64,000 bases of DNA from Magnetococcales bacterium. Lineage in GTDB: Bacteria > Pseudomonadota > Magnetococcia > Magnetococcales > UBA8363. This document shows, in pieces, positions 8,767-16,912 of the stretch. Positions within the stretch are counted from its first letter, which is position 1. Each line of letters begins with the position of its first letter. The notes under the pieces are model-generated. The model ran no database searches. It saw nothing but the letters and a program-made list of their open reading frames with translations, and was not told where the DNA came from. Made by a program: the position numbers and the translations under genes. The stretch is from NCBI GenBank assembly GCA_015232865.1, contig JADFYU010000003.1, positions 62,001 through 126,000 on the forward strand. Direction: 5' to 3'.

Positions 8767-8810
8767 CGGACAGGCCCGCTTTTTTCTTGCCGACCTGTCC
8801 GGTTTTTTTT
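8767..8810 (+). terminator. Terminator after ihfA
   Basis: CGGACAGG (8767-8774) pairs with CCTGTCCG (8794-8801), followed by a run of eight T. It starts 18 bases after the ihfA stop. The 19-base loop is long but the T-run is clear. Confidence 0.8.
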
Positions 8811-8864
8811 ATTGCTCACCTTGTTTCTGCCAAGTCCCAGAAATTCTAGCTGTTGATCCGCTTA

Positions 8865-9146
8865 AACCTGGATTCACGGTTGTGAGCCTGTCGAAGGTGC
8901 ATGATTCTAACTTATCCGGTTAATCAGATCAGTTAAAATGATGTACCACATGCGCGTTTATCCTAGATTCAGCAGTTGGAAGTGCGTAAGCGGTGCAACA
9001 TATTGGTTTATCTGGTGAACTGGAAAAAATCGAAGTCACCTTATTGGTGATGAGACTTTTTTCTGGCTTGCCAGGTTAATCAAGAGGTTGTGCTGATTGC
9101 GTGTTTCCAACTGCCGTTCTAGATTTATAGCTACTGAATCCAGGTT
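8865..9146. repeat. Nested MITE-like palindromic element, about 280 bp
   Basis: Two nested inverted repeats with no coding capacity. The outer pair is perfect over 12 bp: AACCTGGATTCA (8865-8876) and TGAATCCAGGTT (9135-9146). The inner pair is imperfect: CCTAGATTCAGCAGTTGGAA (from 8962) against TTCCAACTGCCGTTCTAG (from 9105). The left inner arm continues GTGCGTAAGCGGTGCAAC, the same words seen at 55346-55363. The right outer arm overlaps the last bases of the gene encoded on the minus strand at 9145-10536. The layout resembles a non-autonomous element inside or made from an older copy. Confidence 0.65.
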
Positions 9147-10536
9147 ATTCAGCCTTGGAACCGTTTTCTCTAAAATCTGCCAAAATATCCGAGACCCGTT
9201 TGGATGCAATATCACGGATGTGAAACCATTGGGTCGGACTGACTTTCAAGACGCGGCTGACACCGACCCACTTGCTGCTCATCTGAGCAAAGGATTCCCA
9301 AAACGGTTTGGGAATGATGGCCACCCCTTCGGAATTAAATGAAAACAGGTAGGCTTGACGAGGCACCACCTGAAAAACCAGACGAATATCCCCAAGAGTC
9401 TCTTTATTGATCGTAAAATGGTCATCCTCAGTCAATACCGTTCGGCCCATCATGTCACTGATTGAAATGTAAATGTCACCGTTTGCCAGCGGCAACAGCT
9501 CAAAGTGACTATCCACCTGATCCACATCTCCAGGAGCGGTTTCATAGGGAGAACGCCAATAGCGCAGAATGAGATCCTGTTTCTTCCCAACAAAACCGCT
9601 CTGATGCCCCTCTATTTTTTGCAAATCATTCGGTGCCGGTGGCTCAACATTCATCGCTTCCGATCGCATCGGGAGTGACTCAGGTTTAATGACTGGAGCG
9701 TGCGCTTCAGACGCGGCCGGCTGGTTGCGAGTCGATAACTTGACCACCTCAACCGCCATCTCCCGATAGGCAGCCGGAGGATCCGCGACGACCTCGGAAT
9801 GGTCCTGACTTTCGACCGGCCCATGAGCAGAGATCGACTCAGACGCTTCCGTCACCGTCAAAAAAGAGTTTTTCCCGTTGTCTGCCATAGCCTCATCAGA
9901 AACGGGCCGGTGATCCTTCTTGGTCGGTGGATCAACAAAATCCGGCTCGTCTCTCTGAGACGACTGCCAGTTCTTGATCGGTTCCATTGCCGGGGCGGAT
10001 TTGATAAGGATGGAGCGATCAGCCTGCGTTTGGTTGTTATTCTGATTTTTTTCCCACGAACGGCCAACAGGCTGTTGCTTGTAGGAAGAGGTGGAGGCCA
10101 CAGGCTTGAGAGGATCTGATTCCGGCCACAACAAAACCGCTGCCAAAACAAGAACCCCTGCCGTTCCTGAGAAGAGAAGCAATTTTTTTTGTCTTTTAAA
10201 AAAGGGGAGGTTCAGTTCGGAGAGAATCTCTTGTTTTTTTTCATCAATTGCCTGCTGCCAACTGCTATGGCTTATGGTCGCCTCAAATTTGGACCGCCCG
10301 CCAAACAGATTATAAACCGACGCCATCAAAAGGCTCTGCTCATCCGGGCGACTAAAGGAGATGAGCGGCACCTGATACTGTTGGGACAACTCCGTACGGG
10401 CGATCAAGCCGACGATGGCCTTTTTTTTCACCTCTGTCTTGGGGTGATCTAGTGCAGAAAAAAATCGGTTCGCCTCAACCGCTTTGATCCCACTGCCTGA
10501 ATGAGCCATTCCTGATGAAGATTGGGGCAAAGTCAT
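9145..10536 (-). CDS. Unknown single-pass membrane-anchored protein
   Basis: A 463-residue protein; I do not recognise the family. A cytoplasmic N-terminal part (about 1-115) looks like a short helical-repeat or regulatory domain (FFSALDHPKTEVKKKAIVGL). One transmembrane helix follows at about 118-137 (KLLLFSGTAGVLVLAAVLLW), then a long polar, probably disordered periplasmic linker (140-310), and a compact C-terminal domain (about 320-463) rich in beta-like segments, such as LANGDIYISISDMMGRTVL. AAGGAAAG precedes the ATG. The topology suggests a protein linking cytoplasm and periplasm. The stop codon overlaps the repeat at 8865-9146, so that element may define its transcript end. Confidence 0.6.
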   Translation of the reverse strand: MTLPQSSSGMAHSGSGIKAVEANRFFSALDHPKTEVKKKAIVGLIARTELSQQYQVPLISFSRPDEQSLLMASVYNLFGGRSKFEATISHSSWQQAIDEKKQEILSELNLPFFKRQKKLLLFSGTAGVLVLAAVLLWPESDPLKPVASTSSYKQQPVGRSWEKNQNNNQTQADRSILIKSAPAMEPIKNWQSSQRDEPDFVDPPTKKDHRPVSDEAMADNGKNSFLTVTEASESISAHGPVESQDHSEVVADPPAAYREMAVEVVKLSTRNQPAASEAHAPVIKPESLPMRSEAMNVEPPAPNDLQKIEGHQSGFVGKKQDLILRYWRSPYETAPGDVDQVDSHFELLPLANGDIYISISDMMGRTVLTEDDHFTINKETLGDIRLVFQVVPRQAYLFSFNSEGVAIIPKPFWESFAQMSSKWVGVSRVLKVSPTQWFHIRDIASKRVSDILADFRENGSKAE

Positions 10537-10822
10537 TTTCGGCTTTCCTTGTCAAAATAGTCGTCTTGAAATCACGCAACAAAATTCTAAATTCGGCAGT
10601 GGACAAATTTCATTAACCTACACCCAAATAGGTCAATATTTCAATGCCCACTCCTCTGGAAAGCACAAATTAGGAAGGTTGACCACTCAAAAAGGGGAAA
10701 GGTTGTTCATTTAATTAGAACCGAGAGAGTGTCCGGGGCGATGGGGAAGGCGAAGAAAGAGCCACCCTCAATTGAGGATTCCAGCAAGTGACAGCTTATG
10801 CCGATTGCGCTGAATTTCGGAC

Positions 10823-10879
10823 CGCCGGCAAGAGGTAATGGAAGAGTGACAAGAGATGGCTTTGCATCTCTTGCCGGCG
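10823..10879. repeat. Hairpin with two mutually exclusive stems
   Basis: CGCCGGCAAGAG (10823-10834) is perfectly complementary to CTCTTGCCGGCG (10868-10879). A second stem, CAAGAGATG (10850-10858) with CATCTCTTG (10865-10873), uses part of the same right arm with a 6-base loop. Only one can form at a time, as in an attenuator, though no T-run or obvious regulated frame follows closely. Confidence 0.6.
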
Positions 10880-11016
10880 TACCAAGAAAGTCCAGACGGA
10901 GGGTTGATTTTTTTTACGATCCCTATTCAGTATTCGGTAGAGGAACCTGCGCAAATAAAATCAATGGTTTGTTTGCTTGGTGTTTTGGTAAAAGGGTAAT
11001 GCAAGATCTGCCGCCA

Positions 11017-11148
11017 TCAGTAGCGACGGGTTCCTCTCACCCTCCTGCGCGGTTTTACACGAACGGGAACGGGCTGGAGAACCAGTTGTGCAGTTGGTGA
11101 CCATTGAAAAATCCGGGCGAAAAACTCTGTGATATGCCACAAGAACAT
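11017..11148 (-). CDS. Possible 43-residue basic small protein
   Basis: Short frame starting with ATG 11148, preceded by AGGAGA at good spacing. The product begins MFLWHITEFFARIFQW and ends in an Arg-rich tail (VKPRRRVRGTRRY). The hydrophobic-then-basic layout could be a membrane-active or nucleic-acid-binding peptide. No homology recognised and the region is full of repeat fragments, so this is a low-confidence call resting mostly on the ribosome site. Confidence 0.25.
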   Translation of the reverse strand: MFLWHITEFFARIFQWSPTAQLVLQPVPVRVKPRRRVRGTRRY

Positions 11149-11497
11149 GGTACGTCTCCTGATTTAAGTGAACCAACTCTCAACCATCATCCGTAATTTA
11201 TATGTCGGTTGCAAGATAACAGATATCAACCCTTTTTTCAAAACAATGTTTACCCATTATCGGAGCCAAAAAGAACTATAATGTTCCTGTAACAATCAGA
11301 TATCCTGAAAACAGGGGAGTCCAGACAACCGTTCATGAACAATTATACGAACATTAACAAATATTTATAAATGATTTACGAAAAAACATGTAGAATCAAC
11401 CTTGTTTTCCAGTGACAGATCTATTAACATTTCTTGATTTTATTGCCATTAATCCAGTTTATCATTCATTCCGTACCGTACGAAGAGGTTGCTGTCC

Positions 11498-12265
11498 ATG
11501 AATAAAACATCAGCTGCAGGTATTTCTGGCCCAGCGGTCATCATTCCAGACAGACCCATATCTCTCTTTCACGATATCCAGATTTCCGACGAGATCTCCA
11601 TTCCATCTTACCTGGAGCAGACCTATTGGTGGGCCTACATCCATCCGCAAGGGGTGCGATTTTTTGAACGTCAATGGCTGGTCAATCTGATTCTTTGGGG
11701 AAATTTTTCCAAACTTCGTGATGAAGCCCTGTCTGAAATTCAACTGCAAAAAGAGGGTAAACTTTTACAAATTGCCTGTGTCTATGGAGATTTCACCCCC
11801 AAGGTCTCAGCAGTACTTCCCCAAGGAGCCTCTCTGGATGTGGTGGACGTCGCTCCGGTTCAGCTACACAACCTGGCCAAAAAATTACAGGGCTTGAACA
11901 ATATCCATCTATACCACCAGGATTCAACCGCGCTGACCTTCGAGCAGAACAGCTATGATAATGTCGTGGTATTTTTTCTACTTCACGAACAACCGGTCGA
12001 GGTTCGGATCAAGACCATCCATGAGGCTCTTCGGGTCGTCCGACCGGGTGGCAAGCTGATCTTTGTTGACTATCATCGACCCGTAGCAACCAATCCCTTT
12101 CGCTACATCATGCTGCCGATTTTGAAAATATTGGAGCCTTTTGCTCTGGATATGTGGAAAAACGAGATTGTCGACTGGATTCCCAAAGATCTAGCCATTG
12201 CGCAGGCCAAGAAAGAGACATATTTTGGAGGTCTGTACCAAAAGGTAGTTCTGATCAAGGAATAG
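11498..12265 (+). CDS. rquA: Rhodoquinone biosynthesis methyltransferase-like RquA
   Basis: A 255-residue protein matching RquA, which converts ubiquinone to rhodoquinone by replacing a methoxy group with an amino group. Rhodoquinone has a lower potential and lets fumarate reductase run during anoxia. Diagnostic blocks are IPSYLEQTYWWAYIHP (about 35-50), FFERQWLVNLILWGNF (55-70), the altered SAM-binding loop LLQIACVYGDFTP (89-101), and FFLLHEQPVEVR. These separate it from UbiE/UbiG methyltransferases, which carry a normal DxGxGxG loop. ATG 11498 follows GAGG; a TTG at 11489 is less likely. The deacetylase-like gene starts 12 bases after the stop. ubiG lies about 5 kb away. Confidence 0.9.
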   Translation: MNKTSAAGISGPAVIIPDRPISLFHDIQISDEISIPSYLEQTYWWAYIHPQGVRFFERQWLVNLILWGNFSKLRDEALSEIQLQKEGKLLQIACVYGDFTPKVSAVLPQGASLDVVDVAPVQLHNLAKKLQGLNNIHLYHQDSTALTFEQNSYDNVVVFFLLHEQPVEVRIKTIHEALRVVRPGGKLIFVDYHRPVATNPFRYIMLPILKILEPFALDMWKNEIVDWIPKDLAIAQAKKETYFGGLYQKVVLIKE

Positions 12266-12277
12266 GATACAAATCAG

Positions 12278-13228
12278 ATGACCATCCTTCCCAGTGTCAC
12301 AATCGGCGATGAAATTGGCCGTTATGGTTTTGGTGGTGGCCACCCGTTCGGCCCGCACCGAATGATGGATTTTTGGCAAGAGGCCATTCGCCAGGGGCTG
12401 GACAAACAGGTTGAGATTTTATCTCCGGTCAAAGCAACCCAAGAAGAGTTGGAGCGGTTTCATACGCCGGAATATGTCGCTCTGGTCCAGGCCAAATCGC
12501 TTACCGGTCAGGGTTATCTGGATGGCGGAGATACGCCGGCCATGGTCGGAATCTATGATTCGGCCGCCTATGTTGTCGGATCAACTCTGGATGCGACGCA
12601 CCGAATCATGGCAGGCACCAACAATCGGGCATTCATTCCCATAGCCGGCCTCCACCATGCCAATCCCGACTGTGCCGGTGGGTTTTGTGTCTTCAACGAT
12701 GCCGGCGTGGTCATCAACACCTTGCGCCAGCAGTACGGTATGCGTCGCATTGCCTACGTCGATATCGACGCCCATCATGGGGACGGTGTTTTTTATGCCT
12801 ACGAATCGGACCCCGATCTATTCTTTGTCGATACCCACCAAGATGGTCACACCCTCTATCCCGGTACCGGTCACGTTTACGAAGTCGGCAAGGGTGACGC
12901 CAAGGGAAGCAAGCTCAACATTCCCTTACCGCCCCGAGCCGACGACGAACAGTTTTTAAGCTATTTACCGCAGATCAACTCATTTTTATTAGAGGCAAAA
13001 CCGGAATTCATCCTCATGCAGTGCGGTTCCGACTCCATCGCTGGAGATCCGATTACCGATTTAAGGCTCTCTGCGTCCGTCCACTATACCATGGCAGCAA
13101 AGATAGTCGAGATTGCCAAACAGCTTGGTCATGGCCGGGTTTTGGCCACAGGGGGAGGCGGATACAACTCAAAAAACATCGGTTACGGATGGAGTAGCAT
13201 TGTCAAAGCCTTTATCGACAATCAGTAA
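12278..13228 (+). CDS. Histone deacetylase family amidohydrolase
   Basis: A 316-residue member of the arginase/deacetylase fold (class II HDAC, AcuC, acetylpolyamine amidohydrolase group). The active-site His pair is His126-His127 (GLHHANPDCAGGFCVFND). Zinc ligands fit Asp164, His166 (DIDAHHGDG) and Asp252 (CGSDSIAGDP). The C-terminal GGGGYN loop is present. The catalytic set is complete, so it should be an active zinc deacetylase acting on an acyl-lysine, acetylpolyamine or similar substrate; which one cannot be told. It is translationally close to rquA and probably co-transcribed. Confidence 0.85.
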   Translation: MTILPSVTIGDEIGRYGFGGGHPFGPHRMMDFWQEAIRQGLDKQVEILSPVKATQEELERFHTPEYVALVQAKSLTGQGYLDGGDTPAMVGIYDSAAYVVGSTLDATHRIMAGTNNRAFIPIAGLHHANPDCAGGFCVFNDAGVVINTLRQQYGMRRIAYVDIDAHHGDGVFYAYESDPDLFFVDTHQDGHTLYPGTGHVYEVGKGDAKGSKLNIPLPPRADDEQFLSYLPQINSFLLEAKPEFILMQCGSDSIAGDPITDLRLSASVHYTMAAKIVEIAKQLGHGRVLATGGGGYNSKNIGYGWSSIVKAFIDNQ

Positions 13229-13273
13229 CCGTTTTGCCAAACGAATCGACCGTGAAGATTGAGGAACCCCATG

Positions 13274-13341
13274 CCTGACAAAAAACGGCAGTTGGAAACA
13301 CACTCTCGACACAACCCATCGAGTCATCTGCCGAGTCAGGG
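13274..13341. repeat. Palindromic repeat related to the dispersed family
   Basis: CCTGAC and ACGGCAGTTGGAAACAC on the left pair loosely with CTGCCGAGTCAGG on the right. An inner hairpin, CTCGA / TCGAG, spans an ACACAACCCA loop. ACGGCAGTTGGAA matches the arms at 8971 and 55334. It lies between the deacetylase and heme-protein genes. Confidence 0.5.
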
Positions 13342-13398
13342 GAAAGTCCCCTTCTCAATCAACAGACATCAAGCTCCCTCAAACCAACGGATCGCACC

Positions 13399-14685
13399 AT
13401 GAATGTACTGCCAACCACCGTTTCCAATTTTAAATCCCTCCAGAAGAAACAGCGTTTTGTTACCCGTTTTTTTCTTCTGGCTCCCCTGCTGCTGACACAA
13501 GCACTCTGGGCGGCAGAACACCACTCAATCGCGGTCCAGTCTGCCCTGCCGGCGGTCCAGACAGAACCCCTATTGAATTCTGACCCAGCCGCTGTGGCGG
13601 AAGTGGCGGAGATCATACAACAAAAAACAGAGCCGGAGACCAACAATCCAACACAGATCTTGACCCCTCTGGAGATTTCGGGCGACCCCCTCCCGGAGAA
13701 CAGCCCGACCACCCTGACTCATAGTCCCGAAGATCAGGCCCAACCAGTGGTTACGCAGCCATCCGACTCCCCTCAGGAGGGGGACGAACTGTCAGAAGCG
13801 ACGGTCATTCGATCTGAGTCGGTTTCCGAACAGCTCTTCTCACCGGAGCAAGCGGAGCCGTCCATAGCGGACCCTTCCCTCTCCCCGGCGACGGTGATTC
13901 AATCCCAGCCGGCCCCGGCCGAATTGATAACCCGGACCGAACCGGAAGAGCAGGCCAGTCCACAAGTGATTGAAACGCCCGAGCCGATTTCTCCGTCCCT
14001 TATCGAACCCTCCTTGAACCTGGACAACCTGTCGCCGGCAACTCTTATCGAGAGTCCCCCCGTCTCTCAACCGATCTCCCTGGAGATGTCCGAACAACCG
14101 GAACCATCAACGGCAACGGTAATCGAGTCGATGGCACCCTCTCAGGCTGAGCAAATCGAAAACAGCCTGAACAATGCCGACCAAGAGCAAGACACTCAGC
14201 TGTCAATTATTGAAAGTCAGACTATTCCAGTTGCGGATAGCGAACCCGCTCTTCCCAGCTCGCCTTCCCTATTGGAATCTGATTCAGCACAGGAAGAGCC
14301 GACATACGAACAGAAAACCACCCCCCTGATCCAACCGATCATCGAGCCGGTTGTGGTTATTGAAAAAGTTCAACCGGTGGAGCCGCTCCCTGGCTCCACC
14401 GGTTCGCCTCCGACAGAATTAGCCGAGCAATCTGATTCGGTGACACCGGCAGCGAAATCCGTCAAACCGGCCCCATCGACTGTTCCGGCCCGGATTAAAA
14501 AAATGCAACCGGCGGTGCAACAAAAACCGCTCACCCAGAGTCAATATATCTACTATCAACGCTGTGCGTCGTGTCATGGGTCTGCCCCGGCTGAAGCCAT
14601 CCAGCATTTCATGGCCATTCCAGGCCGGTTTATACCCCATCCGCCGCCGCCCTACCCGCTCTGGAACCATTCGATCAGACCATAG
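13399..14685 (+). CDS. Disordered exported protein with C-terminal CxxCH heme site
   Basis: A 428-residue protein, family not recognised. After a basic N-terminus comes a hydrophobic export signal (RFFLLAPLLLTQALWAAE, about 24-41). Residues 42-375 are very rich in Pro, Glu, Ser, Thr and Gln. A degenerate repeat, (S/T)xATVIxS, recurs in EATVIRS, PATVIQS, PATLIES and TATVIES at about 30-50 residue intervals. The end carries one c-type heme motif, CASCHG, with Cys389, Cys392 and His393, followed by a short His/Met/Pro-rich tail that could supply the sixth ligand. The heme segment is only about 45 residues, much shorter than a cytochrome c fold. It looks like a long tether presenting a minimal heme site in the periplasm. 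Role unknown. Confidence 0.65.
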   Translation: MNVLPTTVSNFKSLQKKQRFVTRFFLLAPLLLTQALWAAEHHSIAVQSALPAVQTEPLLNSDPAAVAEVAEIIQQKTEPETNNPTQILTPLEISGDPLPENSPTTLTHSPEDQAQPVVTQPSDSPQEGDELSEATVIRSESVSEQLFSPEQAEPSIADPSLSPATVIQSQPAPAELITRTEPEEQASPQVIETPEPISPSLIEPSLNLDNLSPATLIESPPVSQPISLEMSEQPEPSTATVIESMAPSQAEQIENSLNNADQEQDTQLSIIESQTIPVADSEPALPSSPSLLESDSAQEEPTYEQKTTPLIQPIIEPVVVIEKVQPVEPLPGSTGSPPTELAEQSDSVTPAAKSVKPAPSTVPARIKKMQPAVQQKPLTQSQYIYYQRCASCHGSAPAEAIQHFMAIPGRFIPHPPPPYPLWNHSIRP

Positions 14686-14733
14686 GGTGTATTAGTCGTT
14701 TTTTTTACCCAACATTCAAATACGGACAACGCT

Positions 14734-15555
14734 GTGGACAACTATCAATTTCCTGCCGGGATGGTTATTTTGGTCGGAGCCGGACCCGGAGACCCCGACC
14801 TATTGACTATTGGCGCTCTAAAAGCCATCAAAGCAGCTGACGTTATTGTTTATGACGCATTGGTCTCTCCAGAAATATTGGAACTGATCCCAGAAGGAAC
14901 ACAAACCATCGAGGCGGGAAAACGCGGGGGTGGCCACTCAACCAAACAGGAGGATATTTGCAATATCCTGGTGGAGTTGGGCAAGCAAAATCGGCGCGTG
15001 GTTCGACTCAAGGGTGGAGATCCCTTTGTCTTCGGTCGCGGCGGTGAAGAGGCCTGTCGATTGGCTCAGGAAGAGATCCCGTTTCGTATTGTTCCGGGCC
15101 TCACCTCGGGAATCGCTGGACCGGCCTATGCCGGTATTCCCGTTACCCATCGATCCGTCAACGCCAATTTCGCTTTTATAACCGGTCACGAATCCCCATC
15201 CAACACCACCAATTCCGGTCTGGATGACAGCCACCCCTCCAGAATCGATTGGGAGGGTGTCGCCCGGACCTTTCCGGTGATCGTACTGTATATGGCCATG
15301 AGAAACGTGGATTCTGTTCGGAAGAGAATGTTGGCAGCCGGTCGTTCAGCCGATACGCCTGTCGCCTTGATCCGTTGGGCGACCACTCCCAGGCAACAGA
15401 CTTTGGTGACAAATCTCGGACGGGTGACCGAAGACATTCAGGCGGTCGGTATGAAACCTCCTGCCATCATGGTTATCGGCAACGTGGTAGACTATCGGGA
15501 AATTTTAAAATGGTTTGACGATGAGACGCTCATTCCCCCGACAATTGGAGAGTAA
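14734..15555 (+). CDS. cobA: Uroporphyrinogen-III C-methyltransferase
   Basis: A 273-residue SAM-dependent enzyme that methylates uroporphyrinogen III at C2 and C7 to precorrin-2, the branch to siroheme and cobalamin. The N-terminal motif VGAGPGDPDLLT, the RLKGGDPFVFGRGGEE block and the GIPVTHR segment are standard for SUMT. The start is GTG 14734; an internal ATG after FPAG would remove little. It carries no CysG-type dehydrogenase or ferrochelatase domain, so siroheme completion needs other genes. The gene converges on the amidase gene that follows. Confidence 0.93.
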   Translation: MDNYQFPAGMVILVGAGPGDPDLLTIGALKAIKAADVIVYDALVSPEILELIPEGTQTIEAGKRGGGHSTKQEDICNILVELGKQNRRVVRLKGGDPFVFGRGGEEACRLAQEEIPFRIVPGLTSGIAGPAYAGIPVTHRSVNANFAFITGHESPSNTTNSGLDDSHPSRIDWEGVARTFPVIVLYMAMRNVDSVRKRMLAAGRSADTPVALIRWATTPRQQTLVTNLGRVTEDIQAVGMKPPAIMVIGNVVDYREILKWFDDETLIPPTIGE

Positions 15556-15627
15556 CAATCGTCGCTTACCCCTGGTCAGGGGTTTAGACTCTGTCAACAG
15601 TCCCTAATAGTCGTTCCGGGCGACCCT

Positions 15628-16854
15628 TCAAGCCAGACCGGTGGAGTTGATGAATTTCCGGGTTCCGGTCGCCAAGGCATTGGCCAGCGCGTTCTGATGG
15701 GAATCATTACGCAACATTTTCTCTTCGTCCCGGTTGGTTAAAAACGCCAATTCGACCAGAATGGAGGGCATGTCGGGCGCTTTCAATACCGCAAAGCCCG
15801 CCTGTTTGACCTGTTTGAAATGCAGGTTGACTTGAGGTACGGCCTTCAACTCACCCAACAAATTCCGCCCATAAACCAATGCCCGGTTCAGAGAATCTCT
15901 TTGGGTCAAATCCATCAGAATACCTCTGACGGTTGGGTCTGAAACATGCTGTAGATTGACGCCGCCGATCAAGTCAGCACTGTTTTCTCTCTGAACCAAG
16001 CGACGGATCGCTTTGTCCGGCGATGGCTTACCGCCCTCAGATAACATATAGACCGAAGCCCCTTTGGCAGACTGCAAACGAAAGGCGTTGGCGTGAAGAC
16101 TGATGAAGAGATCGGCCTGGCTTTTTCGAGCCAAAGAGACCCGGTCACGCAGGGAGACAAAATAATCCCCTTTACGGGTCAGTTTGGCTTTAAAACCAGA
16201 CATCCGATTGATCTTGTTGGCCAGTCGTTTGGCAACCTGGAGGGTGACCTCTTTCTCCTTGGTTCCACCCGGCCCAACCGCTCCGGGATCGACGCCTCCA
16301 TGGCCCGGATCGATAATGATCACGGCATCACGGCGGGAAGAGGTGTGTTTCAAAACCGGAAGATCACCAGGCGCTTCTGATCGACCTTCGAGGCGAACCA
16401 GGTCCAAAACCAGGCGGGGCGGCTTATCTTCTGATTGTTTCAAGGAAAAAACACGGGGCTTGATTCCGGTATTCAACTCAAACACAGTCCGCACCACACC
16501 GGGACGTGGAATACCGCTACGTACACGGTTGACGATGGGATCAGAAAAGCCCATGGTGGCAGGGTCTACACCGACAACCGAATCAACCAAATCCACCACC
16601 AGGCGGTTGGGGTTGCTCAGTTGCATCACTTTATGGCCAGTTGTACGTTCCAGATCAAAGACCACACGGGTATGATCGGGAGCTGTCCACATATGAACGT
16701 CCGCAATGCGATTGAGACGCTCAGCCAGGGCAAAGGAAGGGGGTAGAACAAGACCGCCCATGGAAAGCAGAATTCCCTTCAACACCTGACGGCGACGAAT
16801 CGGGCTCATTTTTTCCACAGTTTCCATATCAAGTACCGCATTTTGATTGATCAT
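15628..16854 (-). CDS. amiC: Tat-exported N-acetylmuramoyl-L-alanine amidase (AmiC type)
   Basis: A 408-residue periplasmic cell-wall hydrolase. It has a twin-arginine type signal (SPIRRRQVLKGILLSMGGL, about residues 17-35), an AMIN domain (about 48-155) that targets division sites and a C-terminal Amidase_3 zinc domain (about 178-400). The first zinc ligand is in IIDPGHGG (His185), a Glu lies at about 200-202, another His is in SLHANA, and the catalytic Glu is in LVELAFLTN. It cleaves the bond between muramic acid and the stem peptide during daughter-cell separation. AGGA precedes the ATG. It is divergent from ubiG with about 58 bases between starts. Confidence 0.93.
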   Translation of the reverse strand: MINQNAVLDMETVEKMSPIRRRQVLKGILLSMGGLVLPPSFALAERLNRIADVHMWTAPDHTRVVFDLERTTGHKVMQLSNPNRLVVDLVDSVVGVDPATMGFSDPIVNRVRSGIPRPGVVRTVFELNTGIKPRVFSLKQSEDKPPRLVLDLVRLEGRSEAPGDLPVLKHTSSRRDAVIIIDPGHGGVDPGAVGPGGTKEKEVTLQVAKRLANKINRMSGFKAKLTRKGDYFVSLRDRVSLARKSQADLFISLHANAFRLQSAKGASVYMLSEGGKPSPDKAIRRLVQRENSADLIGGVNLQHVSDPTVRGILMDLTQRDSLNRALVYGRNLLGELKAVPQVNLHFKQVKQAGFAVLKAPDMPSILVELAFLTNRDEEKMLRNDSHQNALANALATGTRKFINSTGLA

Positions 16855-16912
16855 GGTATCCTACTCTTTTAATATGGACCTACAAAAATTCTACTGAAAA
16901 ATGGAGATGGCC

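Larger units (their letters stand above)
10537..11497. other. Long intergenic region with repeat fragments and hairpins
   Basis: About 960 bases between divergently transcribed genes. It holds a repeat fragment, TTCTAAATTCGGCAGTGGAC (about 10585-10604), a two-state hairpin (10823-10879) and a weak small-ORF candidate (11017-11148), all treated separately. The last 200 bases before rquA are AT-rich and probably hold its promoter. No larger frame here has a convincing ribosome site or family resemblance. Confidence 0.5.

Noticed and set aside
10798..11100. 100-codon plus-strand frame in the long intergenic region
   Set aside because: It runs through the two-state hairpin, lacks a ribosome site and has no recognisable composition or motif.
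11280..11480. FNR-type site upstream of rquA
   Set aside because: Only single TTGAT half-sites were found, with no paired ATCAA at the right distance.
13399..14685. CxxCH protein as a magnetosome magnetochrome protein
   Set aside because: The motif surroundings do not match magnetochrome domains and no magnetosome gene is nearby.
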